Origin: Cloeon dipterum
Taxonomy: Eukaryota; Arthropoda; Insecta; Ephemeroptera; Baetidae
Length of the DNA: 64,000 nt
Reading direction: 5' to 3'
Assembly (NCBI RefSeq): GCF_949628265.1
Contig: NC_088788.1
Location: forward strand, 12,028,001 to 12,092,000
The stretch's first letter is position 1; each line of letters opens with the position of its first letter. Below the pieces are notes generated by a model, which worked only from the letters and a program-made list of their open reading frames with translations, ran no database searches and was not told the DNA's origin. The position numbers and the translations under genes were made by a program. This document shows, in pieces, positions 1 to 21,000 of the stretch.

Positions 1-12
1 CAAAATACAAAC

Positions 13-3000
13 CTCTTCATAGTGCCAGGGTCCTTCAACACTGCCGAGCGGGCAGAAAACCAGCTTTATTCCTTGCCGGTCTGCGTCAATGCAACGTTCA
101 CCAACACCAAGCTGGCCCTTGGCGTTTAGCCTCACCAGCTGGATACAAAATGATTAGTCATTTGGCTTCAAGTTTGCATTAGTTTACAATTGAGTGATTA
201 GTCACTTTTAAATGCGCATATCACCACAATAACATTCTGTTTAAATGAAAGGACGGTAGCACAAATTAGCAATGAGTAGAGAGGGAGGAAAATTACCAAA
301 GGCCATTTAATATCAAGTTTTAGGATAAATTTTCCTTGCGGAGACATAGGATATAATATAATTATAGTAAGTCAATATAGTGAAACAGAAGAGTGAAACA
401 GATGTTAAAATCCGAAAAAATATACAATATAAATTGAATAATATTATTTATGTACTTAGGAAAAGAACTCACAAACTACTAAAGAGGTAAAAATCAGAAT
501 TGCTGATATATCCTGACCAAAATTGCAAAATCTATTGCTGTTTTAGTACACAAAAAGATTAGCAAGTAACAGAATTCGTGCATTTTAAATCACTCTTGGA
601 GACTTACCTTATTTTCAGAGATATCTCCCTATAAAACAAAATGCTTGAAATAATGGCCAAAAATGCTCATTGCTAAGTTGTGACTTCCTTGTCACCGCAT
701 GGAAAACAAAATGCTTACCTGGTTGTTGCCCCAGCCATGGCAAGGAGACATGCCCATCACAGTCGGCGCAGCATGTCCCATCGTGTCAATGCACTCCTTG
801 GTTGCTTTGTTGATCATCTAAATTATCACATGAGCCAAGTGTTAAATTTTTAAAAAAATACAACACACCTCTCCCCAATGGACATTAGGAGGCAGCTCTG
901 GGAACTTCTCCCTCATGTCGTAGGCAACATTGTCCATAAACCACTGGAAGCTCTTGCACTGAAGTCTGTCTTTGAGCGCCAGCTGCTCTGATATGTCTCC
1001 CATGTCCAGGTAGCGAGCCAGAGGCTCTCGTGTGTAGAAATACTCCTTGAATTTATCGTCGAACCACACTTCGATTACGCGCTTGTAATTCTGAGGGAAA
1101 AATAAAGACAAATATTGAAACAAGAAAAAACATATCACAATAAGGTAGCGAGAAAAAAAAATGTCAATTGATACTGTTAAAAACACTATAAAAAGGCTGA
1201 TTTTGAATTTTGAAGATGTTTCCAAGTATATGAGTCTTTTTAATTTCTTTGGTGGATCAAGAAAGAAGTCAGAAAAATGAAAAAGGATAGGAGAACAATT
1301 CTTTGTCCATATAACATAAATAAATTTGAGTGGATAAATTAAAATGGTGGTACTGCCTGAAAAAAATCCATCGGGTTATTCATTTCCCTTTTTTTAATGT
1401 AGACATCCTGTACCTTGGAAAACTTCAGAAAAATCTACCTTCTGACGAACAGCTCTTATAAAGGAAACAAAATTACTCACAATTGTAATGAGCGGTCCCT
1501 TCTTCTTCTCAGCCAGTTTTCCAAAGGTGTAAGGCATGAAGCTGCGGTACACGTGTCCAACTCTGGAGCAAGGAACCCATTGGATGCTTCCGCCACATTG
1601 CCAAATCTAAAAAAGGTTTAATTTAATTAAAGGATCAAGATTGTTTCTGGTCATATCAAACCTTGAATGAGAGCTCAAAGTTTTCTCCGCCCCAAACCAG
1701 GAGACCTGGGTCATATGCGCCAATCTGCAGGAAGTAGTTTCTGTTTATGGCGAATAACCCTCCAGCATGGGTAGGCGAGCTGAATAAAAAAAAATATTGA
1801 GGTTGGAATTAAAATCAATGCATTGTTCCTAAAGCTCACTCATAAGGCATGCTATTGAATGATCTTCTCTGCACTTCTTTGTCTGGCAGCTCATTCTCCT
1901 TGTACAGCATTCCCCACTCGAAAATACCACGGAAGTGTTGTCCAGCTTGGTACACGGGGCGGTACTCAAAGTGGTCATGATCGATTCCATCAATGACTGG
2001 CACAGTCATAGTTGTTCTAAAAATACAAACATTAAATAGTAATTAGAAATGGGCATTAATAATTTTTAAAAATTATCCAAAAGTTCGGTCGGCAATTACC
2101 TGTTGTAGTAAATAGGCGCGAGCAAAGGTGGAATCCAGTTGGTTCCAACCTCACAGTGAGCGTCCAGGAAGATGACGACCTCCCCTCGAGCCTCTTCAGC
2201 ACCTCGAACCCTTGTGCGGATCAGTCCTTGTCGCTCCGGGTTGCGGATCAGCCTGACCTTCCCATTGAACTTTTTTATGTAGGTCTCCAGTTTGTCCTTC
2301 AGGTTTTCTATAAGGACTTTCAACATTAGTAAATCCAATTAGTAGAATAGAAAAGACGCAACGAAAACCTTTGTCACTGAAGTCGTCAACTAGCAAAACT
2401 TCCTCCAGAAATTGGGGTGGCGTTCTGTTGATCACCGAGTGCACCGTTCTCATCAGGGTTGACCAACCTTCATTGTGGAACACAAGCACCACACTCGCCC
2501 TTGGAAGATCTTCAGGGTAGTTCCAGTATTTGCACCTTGATTATCAAAGAGTGGAATGCATTAAAAATACTATCAAGGAGTTTCAATGACAGTTCTGTCA
2601 ATCACACTCTAATCTAATCTCCTTTAAAGTTGCATAGTGCGAAAAAAGTGTCAATTTTACGTACTCATCCATCCTCAAATCTGGGATAGTTCTGTCTAAA
2701 GAAATTTCATCCGAACAGGCCATGTTCATGCCATAGGCTGAAAGGGAGGCAGCGGCGTCGTTTTCTTGGTTTGGCTTGAGATGATGCGCGTGTCCACCTT
2801 CACCAGGGCCTTCCCTTTCAATTATCTCCTTCGGCTCGAAGTTGCCTAACTTTCCTGTTGTCATCCATGGTTTCTGAAAATCGAAAAACATAAAATAATC
2901 GTGCTAAATAATAATTCAGCCGCAAAGAAATATTCAAGTTGAAAAATCAAAGCAACTCTGTAGCAAACTTCAAAATAAATTAAATCAATTATATCAAACG

Positions 3001-3165
3001 TTAATCTGCAAAGACCACAAAAGCTTGACTCACCTTTTTAATTGCTGAGGTGGAACTCTTAGAGTTGCCACCGCCGCCGGTCATCAGGACATAGAGAAAG
3101 AGGACCACGAAGAAGGCGATCAAAAAGTAGCGCACAACCCGTCTATTGAATCTGATAGCCGACAT
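13..3165 (-). CDS. GALNT7: Polypeptide N-acetylgalactosaminyltransferase 7 type (partial at 3' end)
   Basis: Ten exons are visible on the minus strand: 3034-3165, 2665-2873, 2369-2535, 2100-2307, 1840-2016, 1662-1779, 1481-1606, 869-1090, 719-817 and 13-138. They give 528 in-frame codons, and the last visible exon ends in a donor, so the gene continues past the window. It is a type II Golgi enzyme: a short cytosolic end with arginines, then one membrane helix at residues about 13-29. The catalytic domain has VFHNEGWS, the metal-binding DAHCE motif, [10 protein letters not shown] and the Gal/GalNAc block [14 protein letters not shown] ricin-type lectin domain starts at CIDTMGH. The family moves GalNAc from UDP-GalNAc to Ser/Thr of mucin-type proteins. 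The GALNT7 branch prefers peptides already carrying GalNAc. The blocks CSDEISLDR and [17 protein letters not shown] are close to insect Pgant7. It is divergent from the REXO2 gene at 3953. Confidence 0.9.
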
Positions 3166-3952
3166 GGTCTTGGTGCAAGCTTAATATTGGCGCAAAACTT
3201 AATTGAATAATCACGAGGAAGATATGTAAATGTATCCGTGTTTCGCGACTTCTGGATGACAACTCATCTGATTCGAAAAAATAGCAATCGTGGACGCGAA
3301 AACGATCCTCACACACCGGCGCAGACGTGTCACCTCCGTCACCTGTGCTGTTTACATTTACTCTGATCGTGAAAGGGGGAGAGGTTCGATCCGATTTTTG
3401 TTTCGGTACGTAGAACTTTTCAAATAAAACCGGTGAAATAATTGCAAAATTTAATTATCTTCATGATATTTATTTATTTGCGGAGCGTAAAATAGAAATG
3501 GCTACAAACACATTTTAACATCTAAATCAAATATTATTTTTTAAATGTTTTAATTAGATGTATTTCAAAACCATACTGTCAAGTAGAGAGCAAGGAAAAA
3601 CAAAACCAAACCGGCTGTCATCACTTTGCATCATCGAAACCGGAAACTGGTCCGACGGTAAAAACACAATAAATGGTATGCCTTTAGCGATCAGCCCCTT
3701 TAGCATCACGTTAAGACATTTTAGGCATTTTACGCATTTTAGCTTTCATCTCTGGAATTGGTATGATTTTTCTGATTTCGAAGCGCATATTGAATTTTTC
3801 TTGGATAACCGGAGCAAAGTGCTTTAAAACAGGTATTAAAAAATTTTCCTGCTCCAGGGGCTTAAGCTTTGATTAAATACAATACATAGATAAAACTAAT
3901 TATTGTCTGACAATAAGTTTCAGGAAATTTCTTTACAATAACAGCAGATAAG
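3166..3952. promoter_or_regulatory. Intergenic gap between divergent GALNT7 and REXO2
   Basis: The gap is 787 bases between two start codons facing away from each other, so both promoters and 5' UTRs should lie here. The half next to GALNT7 (about 3240-3400) is richer in CpG than the rest. No TATA box can be assigned with confidence. The reading frame upstream of the REXO2 ATG stays open for ten codons back to a possible splice acceptor ending at 3922. A further 5' exon with a mitochondrial leader is therefore possible, but I could not identify one. Confidence 0.4.
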
Positions 3953-4729
3953 ATGGGTTTCAAGCATCCTTTAGTCTGGATTGATCTAGAGGTATAAAAT
4001 TTGTCCTTTCAACAGTTGTAATTTAATACATAATTGTATTTTATACAATTCATTAGATGACAGGCCTTGACCTAGAGAAAGACAAAATCTTGGAGATTGC
4101 CTGCCTTTTGACTGATGGAGAGCTCAACAACGTTAAGGAAGGCCCGGAATTGATCATACACCAAACAGATGAAATCTTAGATAATATGAATGAATGGTGC
4201 ACTAATCAGCATGGCAAGGTTTTGAAAAACATTAAATCTAAATATATTTGTTACTAATTTGTTTTTTATAGACTGGCTTAACCGAATCTTGCAGAAAAAG
4301 TCGAGTAACTGAAGCAGAAGCCGAGAAACGAGTCATGGAATTTCTCATAGAAAATGGAATCCAACCAGGTATATTCAACATTCTAAATGCAGACGTAAAC
4401 AAACCAAATTTAAACGAAATATTTTAGGACAAGCCCACTTGGCTGGAAACTCAGTGTATGTGGACAGGCAGTTTCTGTCAAAGTTCATGCCAGAAATTGA
4501 CAAATACTTGCACTACAGAATAGTGGACGTGTCATCAGTCAAGGAATTGTGCAAGTAAAAATAAGGAAATTTATAAAATGACATGAACTAACAAAAGTAA
4601 TTTTCAAGGTACTGGTATCCCGAGAAACGCCTCAATACACCTGCCAAAGAGGGAAATCACAGAGCTATGGGGGACATTTACAACAGTCTCCACGAGCTTA
4701 AATATTACAAACACAACATTTTCATGTGA
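3953..4729 (+). CDS. REXO2: Oligoribonuclease, small RNA 3'-5' exonuclease
   Basis: Five exons (3953-3991, 4057-4218, 4272-4368, 4428-4554, 4609-4729) encode 181 residues. The DEDDh catalytic set is visible: WIDLEMTGLD gives the first Asp and Glu, [12 protein letters not shown] gives the next Asp, and HRAMGDI gives the His and last Asp. The family degrades two- to five-base RNA remnants to mononucleotides, in mitochondria and cytosol of animals. The length matches the bare catalytic domain (bacterial Orn about 180). No mitochondrial leader is seen in the annotated start, whereas the human protein has one. The last exon is immediately followed by a tandem copy of its end. The 3' end faces PSMG1 and the two stop codons are about 130 bases apart. 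Confidence 0.93.
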
Positions 4730-4812
4730 AGAGGGAAATCACAGAGCTATGGAAGACATTTACAACAGTCTCCACGAGCTTAAATAATACAAATACAACA
4801 TTTTCATGTGAA
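4647..4812 (+). repeat. 82-base tandem duplication of the REXO2 3' end
   Basis: Bases from about 4647 to 4730 recur 82 bases downstream, up to 4812, with only a few substitutions. The first copy ends with the real stop codon. The second copy begins at that stop and falls in the 3' UTR, and its reading frame would hit a TAA early. 82 is not a multiple of three, so the duplication could not have extended the protein in frame. High identity implies a fairly recent event or gene conversion. Confidence 0.95.
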
Positions 4813-4860
4813 ATTTCTTTAATTTATTTTATTTAAAATTGAAACAAAAGCTTGCGATTA

Positions 4861-6072
4861 TTACATGTAGATGTTACCGTAGGCACTGCCAGTCAATTTA
4901 GAACTGTGCTCGCGCTTGCAGATAGATTTGAACAGAGGGCAGGTCATGATTGGGTTGAAAGGCAGCAGTGTTCTCGAATCAACTACGTCTGGGTCATCAT
5001 CACTGTAGCACAGCAAGAGGTACCCTGGTTTCTGCTTCAGACAGCAGTAGCTCATAACTGCAAAGCCGGAAATTTAGGACAATCGTAAAATGCTGATGGT
5101 GTGTGATTTACATGCAGCTGGTACTCCAGGAACAAAGTTGGGCTGCTCAAGGGTTGTGCATCTGATTTTCAAATCCTCGATTTTGGCAGAGGTCACCAAG
5201 CACCTTAGAAGTCCATCTTCAATCCTCTGTTCGCCCAAATACCGCGCAGCAGGGAGGGAGCAAATGACAACCACTCTTTTGGTTTTGCTTATTATTTCAT
5301 CAAGCTGAAATAACCATTTAAATATTAAAAATCTGAAATTTTCCAGCATCGAAAGAACAGTTTTGTTCAAACAAAATTTTCTTACGCAATCAATGAATGG
5401 GACAGAATGAATGTCTTCAACAGCAGTGACTGACAACGCCAGAATATCATTTTGAAGACTGTAAAACGTGGCTGCATCTTTCTTAAGAGACTGCTTGGTC
5501 ACCTTCTCCACAGTCCCACAGCAAAGCCCTTGGTCAAAAAAGCTGCGGTCTGCAAAAGCTAAAAAAAATTTGGTCCAAAAATTATTGTGAGCTCTAGAAA
5601 TTAACCATTCAGTTTACACACCATTTGAAATTTTTCCATGAAACACCAGCACGGTGTCGTACCTGAGAGCTTCAGTTTTCCATGTTATCTTGAACTCACT
5701 TTAAAGTTCAAACATATTTTATCCGCATGTAAATATTATAAACAATTCTTTGGCATAATTATATAGATAATGTACACATTTCTAGTTTTTGTTTCAACAG
5801 TTTGTCTTCAGAGTTATTATATTATAATGTGTACATAATATACATAATGTCTGTACATACATAAGTATGTATAGATAAATATATAATTATATTATCTAAC
5901 TCGATTAAACGCTGATAATTATTAAAATCATACAATAAAGGTGAGCGAGTAAAAATTAACAAAAATATTACCACTTTTCTGCCGAAGATTCTTCATCGAA
6001 GTCATCCTCTCCAAAATCAAAAAACGCTCTGGATGCTGGCTCAACGATTTCTCCAAAAAATGAAGCCGCCAT
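4861..6072 (-). CDS. PSMG1: Proteasome assembly chaperone 1 (PAC1)
   Basis: Five exons on the minus strand (5972-6072, 5622-5698, 5386-5549, 5112-5304, 4861-5057) encode 243 residues. The start MAASFFGEIVEP resembles the human start. The LEQPNFVPGVPAA block, the SYCCLKQKPGYLLLCYSD stretch and the C-terminal GNIYM also match the family. PAC1 pairs with PAC2 and holds the 20S proteasome alpha ring during assembly, preventing off-pathway dimers. The protein is shorter than human PSMG1 (288), mostly because of missing acidic and linker residues after the N-terminus. An acidic patch (FGEDDFDEE) remains there. It converges with REXO2 and diverges from the RSK gene. Confidence 0.88.
5700..5971. other. 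AT-rich PSMG1 intron 1 with TACATA/TATAT repeats
   Basis: The first PSMG1 intron contains a low-complexity AT run at about 5750-5900 with many TACATA, ATATA and TTATAT words. I see no gene or RNA in it. Confidence 0.5.
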
Positions 6073-6853
6073 TTCTTGAGTTAAACGAATTTAAAGATTG
6101 TCAGTCACAACAAACGCATACGAAGAGGACGTAAATTCCGTAAATTCCAACCTCTATCAACCTCAATGACCGGCTGTTTTCAAACAAACAACAGAACACA
6201 GGTGTGTTGTCTGGCTAGAGGCTTTAATCCGTGAAATTCATTGATTTGCAGCGCCAGAGTGTACAAAGCACGAACCCATTGAAATTGAATCAAGCAGATA
6301 ATATGTGTAACCGGTATTCTCATTAAAAAACAGACGTACGCTTAAATTTATGAAATAAATTTTAAATATTTTAATTACACTCTTAGTATTTAAATCAAAT
6401 TTATGGAAAATATGAGGGCTCTCAATCTCTTCAGTACGCCCATTTTTATCGAAAATTCAATTTTGTACCGGTTCTACTAGCTGTCAGTAATTTTAACAGG
6501 TAATGACTTCAAGTCAATCGCCATCTGAGAAGCAAAAATTGGCAAAATCAGCCCTGCGAATGCGAACAACGTTCTGCACGCTGGCACAAACCGGTAAACT
6601 GACATTACTTCACACCGGCTTGTTTCGCGACCATCCCCGGTAAAATTTGGAGAAATCGCCGCAAGGCGCAAGCTCCAGTGCATTGCAGTCGCAAGCTGGC
6701 TGGCTGCCTGGCGATTTTAGTTGTGTTCCGATCCAAGCGTCTGATGTCAGGCAGTGGAAGAGACCTATCTTGCGCTTGAGAATCGGTGTCCAAGTGTCTG
6801 AAACACGGCTGGTGCTTGTCTTATGTGCCGAGATCTGTTAATGCTGTAGTGAA
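6073..6853. promoter_or_regulatory. Shared 5' region of PSMG1 (minus) and RSK (plus)
   Basis: The gap of 781 bases separates two divergent start codons. The part next to RSK (about 6580-6830) is GC-richer than the flanks and probably contains its promoter and 5' UTR. Several overlapping open frames here (6477-6841, both strands) have no recognisable protein similarity and look like chance products of base composition. Confidence 0.4.
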
Positions 6854-16476
<9,623 letters not shown>

Positions 16477-18005
16477 TACAATTCCTTTGAACTCGTCTCG
16501 TAATCTTCCTGTGTGCAAATAGAAAACTAGAAATTTCAAATGTGCTACCTTTATTATAAAAAACACGCATATCATCGTGTGGTTGCGGCAATTTTTTATC
16601 GCTCCTTCGGTTTACTACGCAAGACGACGCACTTGCAAGGTGCTTAATTTTACAACGTGCATTTGAAAAAGCAGCGCTATATTTTTAAGTAGCCATTGGC
16701 TAGGTCTTAAAATGAGATATACTAATTAATTGCCGCAAACCAGATGGTAACAAATGGTATGGAAATGAACTATAATCATGTTGTTGAGAACATTTAAAGC
16801 ATTTGTTCGTTGATTCGCATCTCCTTGTCATATAATCTCTTCATGGACGCCAATATCAAAATGTATGTAACTTTGTTTTACGTTTTCACCAGTTACCATG
16901 ATGTTGATGAAAAGTGTTATGCATTTACAAAGCTATTACAAGATCATGTGTTGTAATGTGGCCTAATATAGGATAATAGTTTTATATCAAATATTATCTG
17001 ACGTCATGGAAGCGCAGTAAAATTGTTTCTTTGTTCTATGCAATTATCTTCTTTTTTCATCTTGTCTTGTTTGAATCAGAAAAAATTGATTCTCTCATCT
17101 CGTCCCTATAATCATTAGGGTTTAACTTGTAGGTTTTGAAGTGTTAACGTGTCATTTTTGATGTTGTCCACCCTGTACATGTGATAAGTTCAAATTAAAT
17201 AATATGAAATCCATATTAATACATACTTGTAAGTGTCAAAATCCGGTAAGAAATCCAGCTACATCATATTGAATGAAGAATTTAATGGTACCTTAAGACG
17301 ATAGGTGCGATTCTGAGTAGAAAAAAGTATGAGTTGTTGCTTATTGATTAAATCGCTTTATAAACTGCGCGCTCTATATTTTGTAATTTAAAATTTACAA
17401 AAAATGTGTAGGATGTTAAAGATGATAATTTGTGACATTTAATAATTAAGGTGACTCAATAAATCAACCCATGCAATTAAAATCTATTTTGCTGTTCAAC
17501 GTAAATAATGGAAATGGTAAAATAATTTTTTTAATTATGTGTCAGATTGCAGCAATAATTTTATTGCAGTATGTATATTTCCAGGAACGTATTTTCATTT
17601 AAAATATTATAATAGAGCATTTATTTTGGAACAGGTTAGTACTAGCAGATTGATATCGAAAGACGTGTTCCCAGTTCCCACTGCTTGGATCTATAATAAT
17701 TTTTATCTAGCATTATTTTGGCGCTGATTTTTAAGCCCTATTTTGAACGACGCATGCGCATTCTTTAGTAAGTAGTTCATGTGTTTTCCGTGCACTCGTG
17801 CAGTTCCGTGGCGCTCATGGATGGACATTGGAGCAAGAGTGAGCTACTGAGCTAGAGCTATTCAAGAGAGAAGAGAGAAGGAGAAATCGCGTTGTAAACA
17901 CAAGTCACATCAGTCCAAAATTTGTGCTGAATCTAGCTGAGCAACCTGCGACTAACGTCAATTTAGTTCCTCCATCTGCTTAGTACTTTGCTTTCAATTG
18001 TTAAA
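16477..18005 (+). other. RSK 3' UTR and elongin B upstream region
   Basis: The 3' UTR of RSK begins at 16477. A possible AATAAA signal lies at 17458-17463, after a long AT-rich stretch. From about 17740 base composition changes and the region probably holds the elongin B promoter and 5' UTR, ending in the ATG at 18006. No other gene is seen. Confidence 0.45.
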
Positions 18006-21000
18006 ATGGTAAGTGTGCATGCTCCCTCAAGATATTTGAGCTAATCTAGCTGGTAGATAGCGGCAGGTAGAGTAGTAATTGCGGAGTGAAGTTGCTTTGT
18101 GAGTGTGGTTGCACAACGAACAGCCATTAATGTATCTTGGATACGGGCTTGTAAATTTTAGATACACAAGTTTTGAGCTGTCGCTGTGGCCTTTTTCTCG
18201 AGACGAACGACGTAATCTATTTCTTCTACATACTATTCGCCTCAAAAGATGCACTCGGGTGGTCATTAGCCATGCAAGGCATGCCCAACATTCTTTCGAT
18301 TTTGAAGCATGACCCAGTTGAAAATACGCAAGTCAATCTGCTCTGTTATTTCTCGTGTATTCCGGCTATGCAGCGTGCTAGCTCATAAATTGAACAGTTT
18401 GTAAGGTTTAGGTTTTAGTCGCAGTCCGAGATCTAGGGGTGTATCACGTGGCACGCCTGGGGGTGAATGACATGCCAGAAATTTCTGAACGTGTTACAGT
18501 GTCAATTTTTCATGCGAGTATGTCTTACAGTAGTACATATATGCCTCTTTTGCATGGATATTGTGGACCTATGGAAACTGAAAACAACACACCAGATTGG
18601 TTTCATTCTTTTAAAAAAATTTAAAAAAAAGCTCGGGTAATTCATAATTAAGTAATATCACCTCCCTATTCCAATTTCATAAAATCCCCTCTCCTTCGCC
18701 TTGTTATTTATTTTGTAATTTGTTTGTCTATCTTGATGTAGCAATGTATGAGGTAAAGTTTCCCTGCAGAAAATTCTAGCATTATTGCATCAGATTTTGT
18801 TGTTTTTATGCTCCAAATCCATGATGGCCTGCACAAAACCACCCCCACTTCTGCTTCTCCTAACAAAGGCCGAAGCAACAACAATGCATTCTTCTGACAA
18901 ACCCCATGAGCCCCCTCCCCCCGTCAAGGTTCATTTTATATAATGCCAAGTGGCCATGACCACCCTGATTTTAGAAAATAAATAATGATGTTTTTCGGAC
19001 GCGAGGGGAACCCTTATTTTGTTATTTTCCACGAACAATAACAGTAGAAACTAACAATAAGTAAATGCACAAAAGCTACGAAAAACAGCCTGTCATAATA
19101 AAAGGCGAGGGAACCCCTTATTTTGTTATTTTCCACGAACAATAACAGTAGAAACTAACAATAAGTAATAATATTAAAATACTTCGATTGGACTGGAAGG
19201 ATCACACTGTCAAATCTCGTAAATAAAGAAAAAAAGAGCTCATATTGTCAGCTTCCTTGAAACCTATTTCAACGTGCATCAGGCCATCGCTTCCGCACAG
19301 AAAAATATGTTCCAAAGTTAACCCTGGGCTATATGGGGGACTCACACTTTACGCTCACTCACACTTCTCGCTCTGATGGGAAGATTCAATGTTAATCCCT
19401 ATCCTAGCGAGAAGTGTGAGTTGGGCGAAAATGGTGAGTCTGCCATACCAACTTCACCAAAGATTAACCGCCAGGAATGACTTTTTTATATCCCAAAGTT
19501 AACTAATGTCACGCTTTTTCTTGTTCAAGGTTAACCTTTTTGGTTAATCAGAGAAAATATTCCTGGAATAACCCAGGAATATCCTTGGAGAAGAATTATT
19601 TCCCGCCTCTTGGATTAACCCTGGGTTATTCATGGAACAATATTTTGTTTAACCTTTCGATTATTCTTTGAACAACTTTAAGCGTGACATAAGTTATCCC
19701 TTGATTATTTTTTAAAGTTAACCCTAGATTGTTCCTAGAGAATAACCCTGGAATATTATTTATTATTTTATTTCTATTTTATGGCTTTTATTTAGGATTT
19801 TTGATTTAAATAACAAACTTTATTATTTATTACTTTAAATATTGCATAATTTATTTTCATCCAAACAATATTACATACATGTTACGAAAAATTATGGAAA
19901 AATTACAGTTTCCACTGGGCTACACAACTCGCCAGTTCATATGACCACAATACTTTAGTTGGATTCTCATAAGAACTGGCCAGATGTGAAGCCCGGCAGA
20001 AACTGAAATTTTTCCATGTACAAAATTTTCTAACGCGCCGGTAACGTTTATCTTGAGGCCTAACTCAAAACTGAGGATCGCGGCAGCCGTTGGCAAATAA
20101 GCGTCCGACGCGTCCTTGTCCAGCCCATCCAGGCAATCCGTCCGAACCGCCGGCCGTCCGATTGTCCTTCACTATCACTTTTGGCGTCTAGCGATGTCCG
20201 ATGTCCGTCAAAACACTTTGAACATTAACTTTGAACGGCCGTTGACGACTCTTGACTCTTTCGTTAGAGTGAAGCAGGAATTATGGAAGTGGAAGTCGCC
20301 TGCTTGTTCTTCTTGCCTGTCTGTCCTGCTGCCCGTCGCCCCCTCCCCCTCCCCCGCTCCATAACACAGGCAGGCAGAAGGCATTCCATGCAAGCGCGTG
20401 CATGCTTGAGCAGCCGCCGCTACCGCGCGCAGACTAAAATCGTTCTTTTAAAACCCTTTTTGTCCTTCGTCATGATCAGATCTTTATTTAAAAATCTGCC
20501 CGTTTGTCGTTAAATTTAATTAGGACAATTTATTTGAATTTAGTGATGATAATTAAGTTTATTAAAATGAATTCATAGCAAAATTTCAATTTTTGACTCT
20601 GGGGCTTCATGAATTTTAGTTGAATAATCAATAAATTGTTTGTTTGTAATATTTTAATTAAGTAAAACATCAAAAAATTATAAATAAATATTTGCGAAAA
20701 TTATTTCTTTGCGCGGACAAGTTTGAATAATCTATAAAAACGTGGAATGCGCGTGTATTTAGTTTTAAATAATTAATAACCGCTCGAAAAATATGTAGAA
20801 GTAGTAAATTATCCTAGTGGGCATCTTGAATAAATATTCCTGGAATATTCATAAGGTTAATTTTTTAGTGTTGAATATAATTAAAACCAGGCTTCATCCT
20901 CGTTGTCAAATTAAAGAGAAATTCGTCTTCTTTATTTCTCGACCAGTTTCGACGTCACCAAGTACGTCCTAATCATGAGTTACAATTACAATCAAATAAC

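Noticed and set aside
3558..3827. 89-codon open frame upstream of REXO2
   Set aside because: No recognisable leader peptide and no clear donor linking it to the acceptor near 3922.
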